From NCBI RefSeq assembly GCF_008630915.1, contig NZ_CP043909.1, positions 2,480,001-2,544,000 of the forward strand: a DNA stretch of 64,000 bases. The letters run 5' to 3'. The notes beneath the pieces were generated by a model. That model was given only the letters and a program-made list of their open reading frames with translations. It ran no database searches and was not told where the DNA came from. How positions within the stretch are numbered: the stretch's first letter is position 1; the number at the start of each line of letters is the position of its first letter. The translations under genes were made by a program, and so were the position numbers. This stretch comes from Acinetobacter suaedae. Lineage in GTDB: Bacteria; Pseudomonadota; Gammaproteobacteria; Pseudomonadales; Moraxellaceae. Positions 48,021 to 57,190 of this stretch are shown here, in pieces.

Positions 48021-49832
48021 CTATTTCTTCATATCAATGTCGATATACATCCATTCCGCAGGAAGAATTGGATGCTTTTTAAAACCAATCACTCGAGGTT
48101 GCGCCAAAATATTTCGATAACGTGCACCTATCACTTGTACAGGCATATAAACTTCCAGAATCCGAGACATTTTCTGATATAAAACATCACGCTCTGGACC
48201 GGGTATCATTTTTTGAGTTTGTTCATAAAGACGGTCAAATTCAGGAATATTCATGCAACTATTGTTCGTCACACGAATATTTTTGCTATAAAACAACTGC
48301 ATGAAATTATCTGCATCTGGATAATCTGCGACCCAAGCAGAAGCTTTAAACATGGTTTTACATTGCTTTTCCAACTTCAGTGCTTCTGAAAATGGTAAAG
48401 ATTGTGTCGTCATCTGAATCTTGAGACTATCCAGAATTTTCTTCCAGAATTCGGCTTGTTGTTGGCTACGCAGGCTATTCCCACTGACGGTCATTTCGAT
48501 GACTAAAGGCTTACCATTTGGTAATGTTCTCCAGCCATTTGCACCAACTTTGTATTGATAGCGATCTAATAATAGATTTGCTGCTTTGACCGAATAAGGT
48601 GTGCTCGATTTATAATTCGGGTTGTAACCAACTATCCCCTCAGGGATTGGGGCTTGTAACTTTTTAGAATCACCTTTTTGCAAGATATTGATATAGTTAT
48701 CAGCAGAAAAAGCCATCGCAATTGCACGTCGAAGCGCAATTTTGTCTTTGGATAGCCCTCCAACCACAGGGTTCTGCATATTCCAATAATGATAGTCAAT
48801 CGATGGATCAACGATGCGAGACAATTGCACACCTTTCTTCACCAACTCCGGCTTCAACTCTCCATTCTGCAAAGCTTGAACAGTCAACTCACCATCGAGC
48901 TGAAATAAATCAACCTCATCTTTGCTAAAAGATAACCAACGAGATTGGCCTTCTTCCATGACTTGAATATCGATCACACCAATTTGCGGCATTTGTTTGC
49001 CCTGCATAGCTTGAACAATTTTGTGATCTTCAATAGAACTCGCTTTAAAGTTCCAAACAAAACTCCGAAAATCAGGATTGGCTTTTAAAACAATTCGTGA
49101 CCCAGGTGTCCAACGTGCCAACATATAAGGACCTGTGCCCACGGGATGTCCCATCGCGAAACCAGCTTTGTTTCGATATTTTTCAATCACTTCTCTGGCA
49201 ACAGCACCAGCAGGTTGGTGTGCGAGTAGCATTGGAAAATTTGGATCTGGTCGTGTGAGATGAATCACCAACGTATATCGATCAGGCGTCTGCAAACCCA
49301 CAATTGGCTGATCATAATTAAATTTTCCAGTCTTTTGAGCTTGCTTCTGTATGGCATCCATCCCCAAGATACGACCATCCAACAGCCAACTGTTTGGTGA
49401 ATGCAGGTTCGGATCTAGTAGACGTTTAAAGGTGTATGCATAATCAAAAGACGTGAGCTCACGCTTTTTACCCTTGAACACTGGGTCATCGACAAAATAG
49501 ATGCCCTTTTGTAATCGAATGGTATAAGTCAGTCCATCTGCACTTACCTCAGGTAAAGCAACAGCTGTACGAGGGACTAACGTTGCAGGTGAGGCTAAAT
49601 AATCATAGGTATATAAAGTCTCAAAAATTGAACCATTCACATGTGCCGAATACAAATCGTGCACACCTGCAGGATCAAAACCTGTTTCTGCAACAGGAAA
49701 AACATAACGTAATACTTTATTTGGATCGGCTGGACTTTTCGCGTGAACAAAAGTTACTGTAGAACTTATGACGATTCCCACACAAATTGCCAAACTGAAA
49801 TATTTCAATGAAAGTTTAAAATTTTGCTTCAT
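48021..49832 (-). CDS. yejA: Periplasmic oligopeptide-binding protein, family 5 (YejA-like), copy 1
   Basis: Solute-binding subunit for YejBEF. Seen: 603 aa; signal peptide ending TFVHA, then a family-5 SBP with RYVFPVAETGFDPAG, GTGPYMLARWTPGSRIVLKANP and the C-terminal lobe. Paralogue of the next gene: both share FNYD/FDYD...I.GL and NPDYRGF/NPDFRSF blocks. Gene symbol is by context; YejA proper is one of this family. Confidence 0.82.
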   Translation of the reverse strand: MKQNFKLSLKYFSLAICVGIVISSTVTFVHAKSPADPNKVLRYVFPVAETGFDPAGVHDLYSAHVNGSIFETLYTYDYLASPATLVPRTAVALPEVSADGLTYTIRLQKGIYFVDDPVFKGKKRELTSFDYAYTFKRLLDPNLHSPNSWLLDGRILGMDAIQKQAQKTGKFNYDQPIVGLQTPDRYTLVIHLTRPDPNFPMLLAHQPAGAVAREVIEKYRNKAGFAMGHPVGTGPYMLARWTPGSRIVLKANPDFRSFVWNFKASSIEDHKIVQAMQGKQMPQIGVIDIQVMEEGQSRWLSFSKDEVDLFQLDGELTVQALQNGELKPELVKKGVQLSRIVDPSIDYHYWNMQNPVVGGLSKDKIALRRAIAMAFSADNYINILQKGDSKKLQAPIPEGIVGYNPNYKSSTPYSVKAANLLLDRYQYKVGANGWRTLPNGKPLVIEMTVSGNSLRSQQQAEFWKKILDSLKIQMTTQSLPFSEALKLEKQCKTMFKASAWVADYPDADNFMQLFYSKNIRVTNNSCMNIPEFDRLYEQTQKMIPGPERDVLYQKMSRILEVYMPVQVIGARYRNILAQPRVIGFKKHPILPAEWMYIDIDMKK

Positions 49833-49846
49833 CTTGAACTCAACAC

Positions 49847-51631
49847 TTATTTTTGTCGTGGTGAAGCAATATCTAAATATTGCCAGTTACTGTTCATAAT
49901 CGGATGTGCTTTGAAACCTTGGACATGGGATTGAATTACCCAATTTCGAATACGCGTATCTTGTAAAATTAGTGGATTGTCTGCTTCAATCTGCCGGCTC
50001 ATTTTTTCGTAAAATGGCATACGCTTTTCAGGAGGTTGCTGCATCGCTTGTTTATACAAATCATCATATGCCGTTGAGCGATAACAAAACTGATTGCCTC
50101 GCCCAACATTTGGTCCATATAACAATTGAGTGAAATTTTCCCCTTCTGGATAATCAGCATGCCAAGCACCACTCCAGACCATGTATTGACACTGTGTAGC
50201 TGCTTTTAAATTATCGGCAAAGTTGCTTACTCGGAAATCTACACGAATCCCAATTGCATCTAAGTTCTTCTTCCACAACTCAGAATACATGACGGAAGCT
50301 GAACCACTTTCCGTATTGATTTTTAAGGTTAACGCCTTGCCATTAGGTAAAGTACGATAACCATCAGCACTTTTTTTATATCCAAAATGATCAAGTAATT
50401 TATTTGCCAAAACAGGGTTATAGCCAATACTGCTCCTATAATTTGGGTTATGCCCATTTACCCCTGCTGGCACGAGCATTTCAGCTTTTACCGCTTGCCC
50501 TTTTCTTAAAATACGAATGTATTCATCAACATTAAATGACATCGCAATCGCACGGCGTAATGCGACTTTCTCTAGACTGGTCCCCCCAATGATTGGATCA
50601 CGCATATTAAGCATGGTATAGGTGATCTCAGCCTCTTTATTAGGATAAAGTCGAATCCCTTTGGTTTGCATTGCTGGTTTTAGCTGATTGTTGTGATCCA
50701 AAACTTTTGGGATGGAGCTTGCAGTGAGTTTATCGAAATCAAGTTGTTTCGACTGAAATGCCAACCAACGTGATTGCTCTTCTTCGATAATACTGATATT
50801 CACTTTGCCAATCTGAGGCATCTTTTTGCCAGTCATTTCTTTGACTAACTGATTATCCCAAGCCGTTCCTGTAGATTTAAAATCCCAAACAAAACCTCGA
50901 TAATCTGGATTAGCAATTAATTCTATTTTACTTCGTGGCACATATTTACTAAGCATATAGGGTCCTGTCCCTACAGGATGCATTCCCAAACGATCTTTAT
51001 AATATTCAACGACCTCTCGAGCAGTTGCACCAAAAGTGCTATATGCCAAAATATAAGGAAAATTATAGTCAGGTTGAGTCAAAGTAAATTGCAGAGTATA
51101 TCGATCTAGCGCTTTTAGTCCCTCGATCTTGGCATCATAATCAAAATGCCCCGTCTGTTTAGCTTGTTCAACCAAAGCATTTGCACCTACAATTTTTTGA
51201 TCAATAAAGGCAAATGAAGAAGAATGATTTTTAGGATCTAAAATACGTTTGATTGAGTACACATAGTCTTCAGCGATTAACTCTCTGCGCTGACCTTTAA
51301 ATGCTGGATCAGCCGTAAAATAAATACCGGGTTTGATTTTAAATATATAAACTTTCCCATTTTCTTTGATAACAGGCATGCTTTGTGCTGTTGATGGGGC
51401 AAGCTTGACGGGATTTGCTAGATAATCATATTGTAGCAACCTTTCAAAAATAACATCAGCGACATTGCCACTATAAAAATTGAACGTTTTGACCATGTCA
51501 AAACCATCATCAGGTGCTTCAAAAGCGATCCTAAGCACTTTATCTGCTTGTGCTGGGGTTTTAGCATATCCAATTGGGGCAAATGCAATAATCGTTGAAA
51601 ACAAAGCAAGGCTAGAAAATTTAGACTTCAA
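49847..51631 (-). CDS. Periplasmic oligopeptide-binding protein, family 5 (YejA-like), copy 2
   Basis: Second solute-binding protein, first gene of the operon. Seen: about 594 aa; LRIAFEAPDDGFDMVKTF, GTGPYMLSKYVPRSKIELIANP. Start is not ATG: I prefer TTG 51629-51631, with GTGAG 7 nt upstream, giving MKSKFSSLALFSTII...GYA as signal peptide; GTG at 51634 or 51643 are alternatives. A longer reading back to 51721 would bury the signal peptide. Two binding proteins for one permease suggest a broadened peptide range. Confidence 0.82.
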   Translation of the reverse strand: MKSKFSSLALFSTIIAFAPIGYAKTPAQADKVLRIAFEAPDDGFDMVKTFNFYSGNVADVIFERLLQYDYLANPVKLAPSTAQSMPVIKENGKVYIFKIKPGIYFTADPAFKGQRRELIAEDYVYSIKRILDPKNHSSSFAFIDQKIVGANALVEQAKQTGHFDYDAKIEGLKALDRYTLQFTLTQPDYNFPYILAYSTFGATAREVVEYYKDRLGMHPVGTGPYMLSKYVPRSKIELIANPDYRGFVWDFKSTGTAWDNQLVKEMTGKKMPQIGKVNISIIEEEQSRWLAFQSKQLDFDKLTASSIPKVLDHNNQLKPAMQTKGIRLYPNKEAEITYTMLNMRDPIIGGTSLEKVALRRAIAMSFNVDEYIRILRKGQAVKAEMLVPAGVNGHNPNYRSSIGYNPVLANKLLDHFGYKKSADGYRTLPNGKALTLKINTESGSASVMYSELWKKNLDAIGIRVDFRVSNFADNLKAATQCQYMVWSGAWHADYPEGENFTQLLYGPNVGRGNQFCYRSTAYDDLYKQAMQQPPEKRMPFYEKMSRQIEADNPLILQDTRIRNWVIQSHVQGFKAHPIMNSNWQYLDIASPRQK

Positions 51632-51809
51632 CACAGTGCTCACATCATTGTTTTTAATAAATGCTAGTCTTTTCGAATAGCAACCAGTCACACAACGATT
51701 TATCCTTCTTTGTCGAATCAACGAATATTTTTACAAAGCTAAAAATTAATTTTTACCATTCGTATAAATAACAAAGATAAGAGAAATCATTTCACGATGA
51801 AAAAACACT

Positions 51810-51825
51810 GCCAAATTCATGCCAC
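51810..51825 (-). promoter_or_regulatory. Candidate sigma-54 promoter of the binding-protein / yej operon
   Basis: On the minus strand TGGCATGAATTTGGCAG: the GG and GC dinucleotides are 10 bp apart as sigma-54 requires, and the -24 half TGGCA is good, but the -12 half is TGGC rather than TTGC. It would give a leader of about 165 nt. Weaker than the opposing site. Confidence 0.4.
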
Positions 51826-52065
51826 TTTTCAAATAAATTACCAACCTAAAATAAATATTTTTTAATAAATATTCTAAAAATATAGATTTAGTCATAGTAA
51901 CTAGACGGAAGATTATGCCAAACGACATACTTTTATATTAATTTTTCCTTTAGAAAATAAAAAAGCACAAATGTATAATTTTAAATAAATAAATCAGGTT
52001 TCGCACCAAATCAAAGCAACACATAAATATCCTGATACATTTTAATGCGATACAAAAAATCATGA

Positions 52066-52088
52066 TTATTGTCAAAAAATGACAATAA
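52066..52088. promoter_or_regulatory. Perfect inverted repeat, candidate enhancer-binding site
   Basis: TTATTGTCA-AAAAA-TGACAATAA: 9-bp perfect arms, 5-bp spacer. Its centre lies about 160 bp upstream of the start predicted from the sigma-54 promoter, a usual distance for bacterial enhancer-binding proteins, and between the two divergent promoters. It does not resemble the NtrC site (GCAC-N7-GTGC) or a TyrR box. Confidence 0.55.
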
Positions 52089-52210
52089 AAATATTTTTTG
52101 TATATTCATTGTTTTTTAATAATTAGTAAAAATATGAAGCGCTTATTAGATAAAACTACAACGCTTTTACATAATTAAATTTAAAGAAATTGGGACCTAA
52201 AAATAGTATT

Positions 52211-52227
52211 TGGCACATGTCTTGCTA
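52211..52227 (+). promoter_or_regulatory. Sigma-54 (-24/-12) promoter of the TonB-dependent receptor gene
   Basis: TGGCACATGTCTTGCTA: -24 TGGCAC and -12 TTGC match the consensus, GG-N10-GC spacing is exact. Transcription would start near 52237, giving a leader of about 46 nt before the ATG at 52283. Confidence 0.75.
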
Positions 52228-52282
52228 AATCGATTTTGTTCATTCTTGTAGAGTGACCATCTATTTAGGGGTTATAAATTCA

Positions 52283-54961
52283 ATGAAAAATACCAATTTC
52301 GTTCAATCTAGTGCTATGCCAAAAGCGAGCAAAAGCATACTGAAACTCAGCACCCTGAGCCTAAGTATGTTGTGTTTAACAATGACCCATGCGGCCGAAG
52401 CAGAATCACCCACAGATGAGAAACCAACCAAAGTTGTAAAAGTTGCAGTTACGGGCTCATCGATCAAAGGAGTAGCAGCACAGAGTGCATCTCCGATTAC
52501 GGTGATTAGAGCAGATGATCTTGCAAAGCAAGGCGTAACGACTGTCGAGGAAGCACTAACTAAAGTTAGTGCCAATCAAGCAGGATTTTCTACCGCTCAA
52601 AATGTTGGTGCAAGTAATACCGAGGGTTCATCTGCAAATCTTCGAGCATTAGGTACTGATAAAACATTAATTTTATTGAATGGTCGACGTTTAGCGTACA
52701 GTCCATTTAGTACATCAACCACAAACCTAAATATTATTCCAATGGCAATGGTTGATCGTATTGAAATTTTACGTGATGGAGCTTCAGCAATTTACGGTGC
52801 AGATGCGATTGCTGGTGTTATTAACTTCATTACTAAAAAATCATTTGAAGGATTAAATATTAGCGCAGGCTTTATCCAGCCAGAACAAAGCGGTGGTGAC
52901 AAACAAGATATTTCAATTTTTGGGGGGTATGGGGATCTAGATGAACAAGGCTTTAATCTCATGGGGGTTGTTGACTACCGTCGCTCCAATGACATTATGG
53001 CAAAGGATCGTAAAGCTAGCCGACGCGGAGGCGTATTACCTGAATTAGGTATAGATGGAAGTTCAGCAAATGGCTTCCCTGCCAATTTCCGTGACCCCAA
53101 AACCGGGATGTTAGGTAATCCTTATGGCAATAGCAATTGTAATAATGCACCCAATACTGTTGCTGATGGTGGACTTTGCTATCTAAATACCCAAGCTTTG
53201 ATTGGTATTGTTCCCAAAACAGAAACGATCTCCGCCTTAGGTCGTGGAACCTTTAAACTCAATGATAATTTCAATGCAATTGGTGAATATATTTATTCAC
53301 GTAATGAAGTTACTACTTCAATTGCACCAGATGTTTATAGTCGTTCTGTCACCCTGCCCTCTACAAGTCAATATTATCCTGGTAAAGGCATAACTCCCGA
53401 TGTTGCAGGATTAAGTGGTGAACCCCTTGAGCTTTATTTAAGATCACAAGCTGGAAACCGTATGTCTAATCCAGTGAATGAATCACATCGAGCATTAATT
53501 GCTTTAGAAGGTGAGGCTTACGGTTGGGACATAAACACAGGTTTATCTTATGCGCGTAGCGAAGCGACAGATGGCTTTGCTGGAGGGTATTTAAATAAAA
53601 GTAAACTCCAAGATGCTTTAAACAATGGAACAATCAACCCTTTCGGTCCTAGTGAAAATCAAGAACTTTGGGAGTCCTTTGAAGTAAAAGGCGATACCAA
53701 CAAGGGTACACTCACAGCCACGACATTTGACTTTACTATTAGTCGTCCAATTTATACTTTGCCCGCAGGTGAGGTAGGCTTTGCCTTTGGTGGTAGTTTT
53801 AGTAAGCAGGACTGGAAAGCCAATGTGAATTCGGAAATCGTCAGTCAAGTTCCTGGCAGCGGTATTGATCCTAGTAAACCTGAAAGTAAAGGCAAAAGAG
53901 ATATTACTGCAGCTTTTACAGAGTTACATATTCCAATTACCAAAACCTTAGAAGCACAACTAGCAGCTCGTTATGATGACTATAGTGATTTTGGTGACAC
54001 ATTTAATCCTAAAATTGCATTCCGCTGGGAACCAATTAAACAATTGATGTTCCGTACTTCATACAGTACAGGTTTCCGTGCACCTAGCTTATATGATATC
54101 AATGCACCTCAAAGTAAAACTTATACTGGTGCTCGCTACAATGATCCTATGCTATGTCCAAACGGCAAAGCAATATCACCAGAATACCAAACTGAATGTA
54201 ATACCCAATTCTACCGCACACAAGGTGGAACAAAAGACTTACAACCCGAAGAATCAACCTCAATTACCGCAGGTTTTGTTGTGGAACCGATCAAAAATTT
54301 AGTGTTCTCGGCTGATTATTACAACATCAAAATTGATGGGCTAATTAACAGCATCGGAGAAGCAATGATTTTCGGTGATCCTGAAAAATATGCAAATCGT
54401 TTCATTCGAGGGGCTGATGGTCGATTGGAATATATCAACAGTGCATTAACAAATATGGGTGGAGTTAAAACTGAAGGTATTGATTTAGCGTTAAATTATC
54501 TTTCACCTATGACTTCTACTGGTCGCTTTGGCTTCGGTATTGATGGCACATATGTTATCAAATACGACCGTCAAGAAGAGAAAGGTGGTGCATGGGAAGG
54601 CTATGTTGGTAAATATGATGATCCAGCAATCTTACGTTGGAAACACGTTGCCAATATTAACTGGAGCTACGAAAACTGGAAAATGGTCTTCGAGCAAGAG
54701 TTCTACCGTGGCTATAAAGATCAAAACCAAATTGGTGATGAGAAATATGATAACCACCGCGTAAGTGATTACACCTTATATAACGTTTCAGGAACGTATA
54801 AAGGTTTTAAAAATCTAGAGTTGACTGCTGGTATCAAAAATCTATTTGATGCTGAACCTTCTGCTTCGAATGTGCTCGATAACTTTCAATATGGTTATGA
54901 CCCTCGCTATAGCGACGTAACGGGACGTGCATATTTCCTAAGAGGCACTTATAAATTCTAA
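52283..54961 (+). CDS. TonB-dependent outer-membrane receptor, probably for peptides
   Basis: Seen: 892 aa from ATG 52283 (AGGGG upstream; an in-frame GTG at 52253 would add ten residues). Signal peptide region to about residue 40, plug with KVAVTGSSIKGV, TVIRADDLAKQGVTTVEEAL, DRIEILRDGASAIYGADAIAGVINFITK, barrel ending in FLRGTYKF. It is of the larger 'SSIK/RILRDGASAIYG' type often linked to organic substrates rather than siderophores, and lies with peptide transport and its own TonB system. Substrate is inferred from context. Confidence 0.88.
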   Translation: MKNTNFVQSSAMPKASKSILKLSTLSLSMLCLTMTHAAEAESPTDEKPTKVVKVAVTGSSIKGVAAQSASPITVIRADDLAKQGVTTVEEALTKVSANQAGFSTAQNVGASNTEGSSANLRALGTDKTLILLNGRRLAYSPFSTSTTNLNIIPMAMVDRIEILRDGASAIYGADAIAGVINFITKKSFEGLNISAGFIQPEQSGGDKQDISIFGGYGDLDEQGFNLMGVVDYRRSNDIMAKDRKASRRGGVLPELGIDGSSANGFPANFRDPKTGMLGNPYGNSNCNNAPNTVADGGLCYLNTQALIGIVPKTETISALGRGTFKLNDNFNAIGEYIYSRNEVTTSIAPDVYSRSVTLPSTSQYYPGKGITPDVAGLSGEPLELYLRSQAGNRMSNPVNESHRALIALEGEAYGWDINTGLSYARSEATDGFAGGYLNKSKLQDALNNGTINPFGPSENQELWESFEVKGDTNKGTLTATTFDFTISRPIYTLPAGEVGFAFGGSFSKQDWKANVNSEIVSQVPGSGIDPSKPESKGKRDITAAFTELHIPITKTLEAQLAARYDDYSDFGDTFNPKIAFRWEPIKQLMFRTSYSTGFRAPSLYDINAPQSKTYTGARYNDPMLCPNGKAISPEYQTECNTQFYRTQGGTKDLQPEESTSITAGFVVEPIKNLVFSADYYNIKIDGLINSIGEAMIFGDPEKYANRFIRGADGRLEYINSALTNMGGVKTEGIDLALNYLSPMTSTGRFGFGIDGTYVIKYDRQEEKGGAWEGYVGKYDDPAILRWKHVANINWSYENWKMVFEQEFYRGYKDQNQIGDEKYDNHRVSDYTLYNVSGTYKGFKNLELTAGIKNLFDAEPSASNVLDNFQYGYDPRYSDVTGRAYFLRGTYKF

Positions 54962-54967
54962 AACTCT

Positions 54968-55006
54968 AACCACTGCAAGATGTTCCTTTTTTATCTTGTA
55001 GTGGTT
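54968..55006 (+). other. Hairpin between receptor and tonB
   Basis: AACCACTGCAAGAT and ATCTTGTAGTGGTT pair over 14 bp with one G-T, loop 11 nt. No T run follows, so it may be a partial terminator or a processing/stability element that lowers tonB expression relative to the receptor. Confidence 0.5.
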
Positions 55007-55110
55007 CAACGTAATCCTGATGTGTATATAAGATAAAAATTGCTACCAAGATTTTCAATCTAGCCAAAATACTTTTATACAACTCAGCGATTACATTTTC
55101 AGGAGCAATT

Positions 55111-55818
55111 ATGGGCATACCCTTTGCTGAGAATGAAAATCAATCTGCCAAACGTCTGATTGGTCTTGGTGTGGTTTTATTTCTTCATCTTGTGATCGCC
55201 TACATTTTAGTAACAAGTTTAACGACCGAGATGACCAAGCCTGTCGAGAAACCTGTCGAACTACTCATTATTCAAGATATTGAACCGCCCCCTCCACCAC
55301 CTCCGCCCAAGCCAGAGGAAAAACCACCTGAACCACCCAAAATGGTAGAGAAAGTGGCAAAAATGCCTGATCCACCGAAACAAGTGGAAAAAGTAACACC
55401 TGTTGCCAAACCAACACCTACGCCACCTGTACAAAATACAGTTGCAACTCCTACAGCTGCACCTGTTGTCGCAACACCAAGCCCTAGTCCTGTTGCAGCA
55501 CCGGTCGCCGCGCCTGCTCCCGCACCAAAACCTGCTGGGATCTCACGTGGAGTATCGGAAGGTAGTGCAGGATGTAAGGAGCCTGATTATCCACGTGAAC
55601 AGGAAATGGCAGGTGAAGAAGGTACGGTACGGATGCGTTTACTGGTCGATAGCTCAGGAAAAGTCATCGATGCCAAAGTGAACAAATCGAGTGGTGTTAG
55701 AGCGCTAGATAGAGCAGCCACTAAAGCATACAGCTTGTGTTCTTTTACACCTGCCATGAAAGATGGTGTTCCTCAACAAGACTGGTATGAAATCGAATAC
55801 ACATTCACGATTTCCTAA
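55111..55818 (+). CDS. tonB: TonB energy-transducing protein
   Basis: Couples the proton-motive force to outer-membrane receptors. Seen: 235 aa; N-terminal membrane anchor (about 15-37), a long Pro-rich spacer with PPPPPPPPKPEEKPPEPPK and VEKV repeats up to residue 145, then the TonB domain with YPREQEMAGEEGTVRMRLLV and the C-terminal YTFTIS. AGGAG precedes the ATG. First of tonB-exbB-exbD-exbD; placed directly after the receptor, probably dedicated to it. Confidence 0.92.
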   Translation: MGIPFAENENQSAKRLIGLGVVLFLHLVIAYILVTSLTTEMTKPVEKPVELLIIQDIEPPPPPPPPKPEEKPPEPPKMVEKVAKMPDPPKQVEKVTPVAKPTPTPPVQNTVATPTAAPVVATPSPSPVAAPVAAPAPAPKPAGISRGVSEGSAGCKEPDYPREQEMAGEEGTVRMRLLVDSSGKVIDAKVNKSSGVRALDRAATKAYSLCSFTPAMKDGVPQQDWYEIEYTFTIS

Positions 55819-55856
55819 TTAAGCAAATGAATTAAACAATTTTTGGAGAATTTAAG

Positions 55857-56732
55857 ATGAATAAAACAGCAAAATATATCGCTCGATTCGCGGCTATTGG
55901 TTTAATTTCAACGAGTACTTTACTCCCATTAAGCACAGTCTGGGCAGATGAAACCACCCAAACAACTGCTATAACCACAGTTGCGGCGAATGAAACGACA
56001 CAAACGACAGTAACTCCTCCTCCACTTCCAGCAACTGAACAAGAAGCTTATAACCCTTATGGATTAGAAGCACTTTGGCGTGAAGGTGATGTTATTGCTA
56101 AAACAACACTGTTTATTTTGGTATTGATGTCGATCGGTACGTGGTACATCATTTTTTCTAAAGTATTCCAACAAAGTAAAGTTAAACGCCATGGTATAGA
56201 AGCTGAACGTAATTTTTGGGAAGCAGATACTTTAAATAGTGCAAAAGACAGCTTAGCCCCTAATAGTTCTTATCGTTATATTGCAGAAAAAGGCATTCAT
56301 TCAACCAAACATCATGATGGCACATTATTAGAACGTATTGATTTTAATACTTGGGTCACCATTTCGATTCAACGTGCAATTGAGAAAGTACAAAGTCATT
56401 TAGGTAACGGTTTAGCATTTCTAGCAACAGTTGGTTCAACAGCACCCTTTGTTGGCTTATTTGGAACTGTTTGGGGAATTTATCACGCACTTACCGCCAT
56501 TGGAATTTCAGGACAAGCATCGATTGATAAAGTTGCTGGGCCTGTAGGTGAAGCATTAATTATGACTGCAATTGGTTTAGCTGTGGCTGTACCTGCCGTA
56601 CTTGGCTATAACTGGTTGACTCGTCGTAATAAAGCAGTCATGGATAATGTCCGCTCATTTGGCTCTGATTTACATGCTGTTTTACTCAGTGGTGAATTAC
56701 GTAGCAACCCTGTAAACCGTGATTCTAAATAA
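55857..56732 (+). CDS. exbB: Biopolymer transport protein ExbB (MotA/TolQ/ExbB family)
   Basis: Proton-channel scaffold of the TonB complex. Seen: 291 aa; an N-terminal leader and Thr-rich linker (about 1-70), first membrane segment near 90, then the conserved LGNGLAFLATVGSTAPFVGLFGTVWGIYHAL region and a third segment. TGGAG precedes the ATG. 38 bp after tonB. Confidence 0.92.
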   Translation: MNKTAKYIARFAAIGLISTSTLLPLSTVWADETTQTTAITTVAANETTQTTVTPPPLPATEQEAYNPYGLEALWREGDVIAKTTLFILVLMSIGTWYIIFSKVFQQSKVKRHGIEAERNFWEADTLNSAKDSLAPNSSYRYIAEKGIHSTKHHDGTLLERIDFNTWVTISIQRAIEKVQSHLGNGLAFLATVGSTAPFVGLFGTVWGIYHALTAIGISGQASIDKVAGPVGEALIMTAIGLAVAVPAVLGYNWLTRRNKAVMDNVRSFGSDLHAVLLSGELRSNPVNRDSK

Positions 56733-56743
56733 GGGATACGATT

Positions 56744-57169
56744 ATGGGCATGATGATAAATTCAGATCAAAGTGACGATGATGTAATCGGAACGATTAAC
56801 ACGACTCCACTTGTGGACATCATGCTGGTTCTGCTGATTATCTTTTTAATCACTGTTCCAGTGGTCACACACACCGTCCCTGTAAATCTTCCTGAAGAAA
56901 AAAATGCACCCTATGCAACCACGCCACTAAATATTCAACTTTCAGTAAATAAAACAGGTGATATTTTCTGGGATGAACAGCACGTTGCAGATAAAGAAAC
57001 GTTACTCGCACGATTACAAGTTGAGGCGCAGAAGCGCCCTCAACCTGAGGTTCATATCCGTGGTGATCAACTCACGCACTATGAAGCAATCGATGAGGTA
57101 ATTAGTACCACCCAACAAGCGGGTATTGGCAAAATTGCATTTGTCACGACTCCGCCTAGTTCACCTTAA
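56744..57169 (+). CDS. exbD: Biopolymer transport protein ExbD, copy 1
   Basis: Single-pass partner of ExbB. Seen: 141 aa; INTTPLVDIMLVLLIIFLI membrane segment with the proton-carrying Asp, then a periplasmic domain with VHIRGDQLTHYEAIDEVI. 11 bp after exbB. Confidence 0.92.
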   Translation: MGMMINSDQSDDDVIGTINTTPLVDIMLVLLIIFLITVPVVTHTVPVNLPEEKNAPYATTPLNIQLSVNKTGDIFWDEQHVADKETLLARLQVEAQKRPQPEVHIRGDQLTHYEAIDEVISTTQQAGIGKIAFVTTPPSSP

Positions 57170-57190
57170 TCAAATGATAAGGAGTTAGTC

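Larger units (their letters stand above)
51632..52282. other. Long AT-rich divergent control region of the peptide-uptake locus
   Basis: About 650 bp between the leftward binding-protein operon and the rightward TonB-dependent receptor. Holds a strong sigma-54 promoter (52211-52227, +), a weaker GG-N10-GC facing left (51810-51823, -), and the palindrome at 52066-52088. No ORF with a ribosome-binding site is visible. Confidence 0.75.

Noticed and set aside
52066..52088. Inverted repeat as a rho-independent terminator
   Set aside because: No T run directly after either arm and it sits upstream of two divergent starts; operator reading preferred.
52066..52227. NtrC-regulated promoter
   Set aside because: The palindrome lacks the GCAC...GTGC core of NtrC sites, so a specific nitrogen regulator cannot be named.
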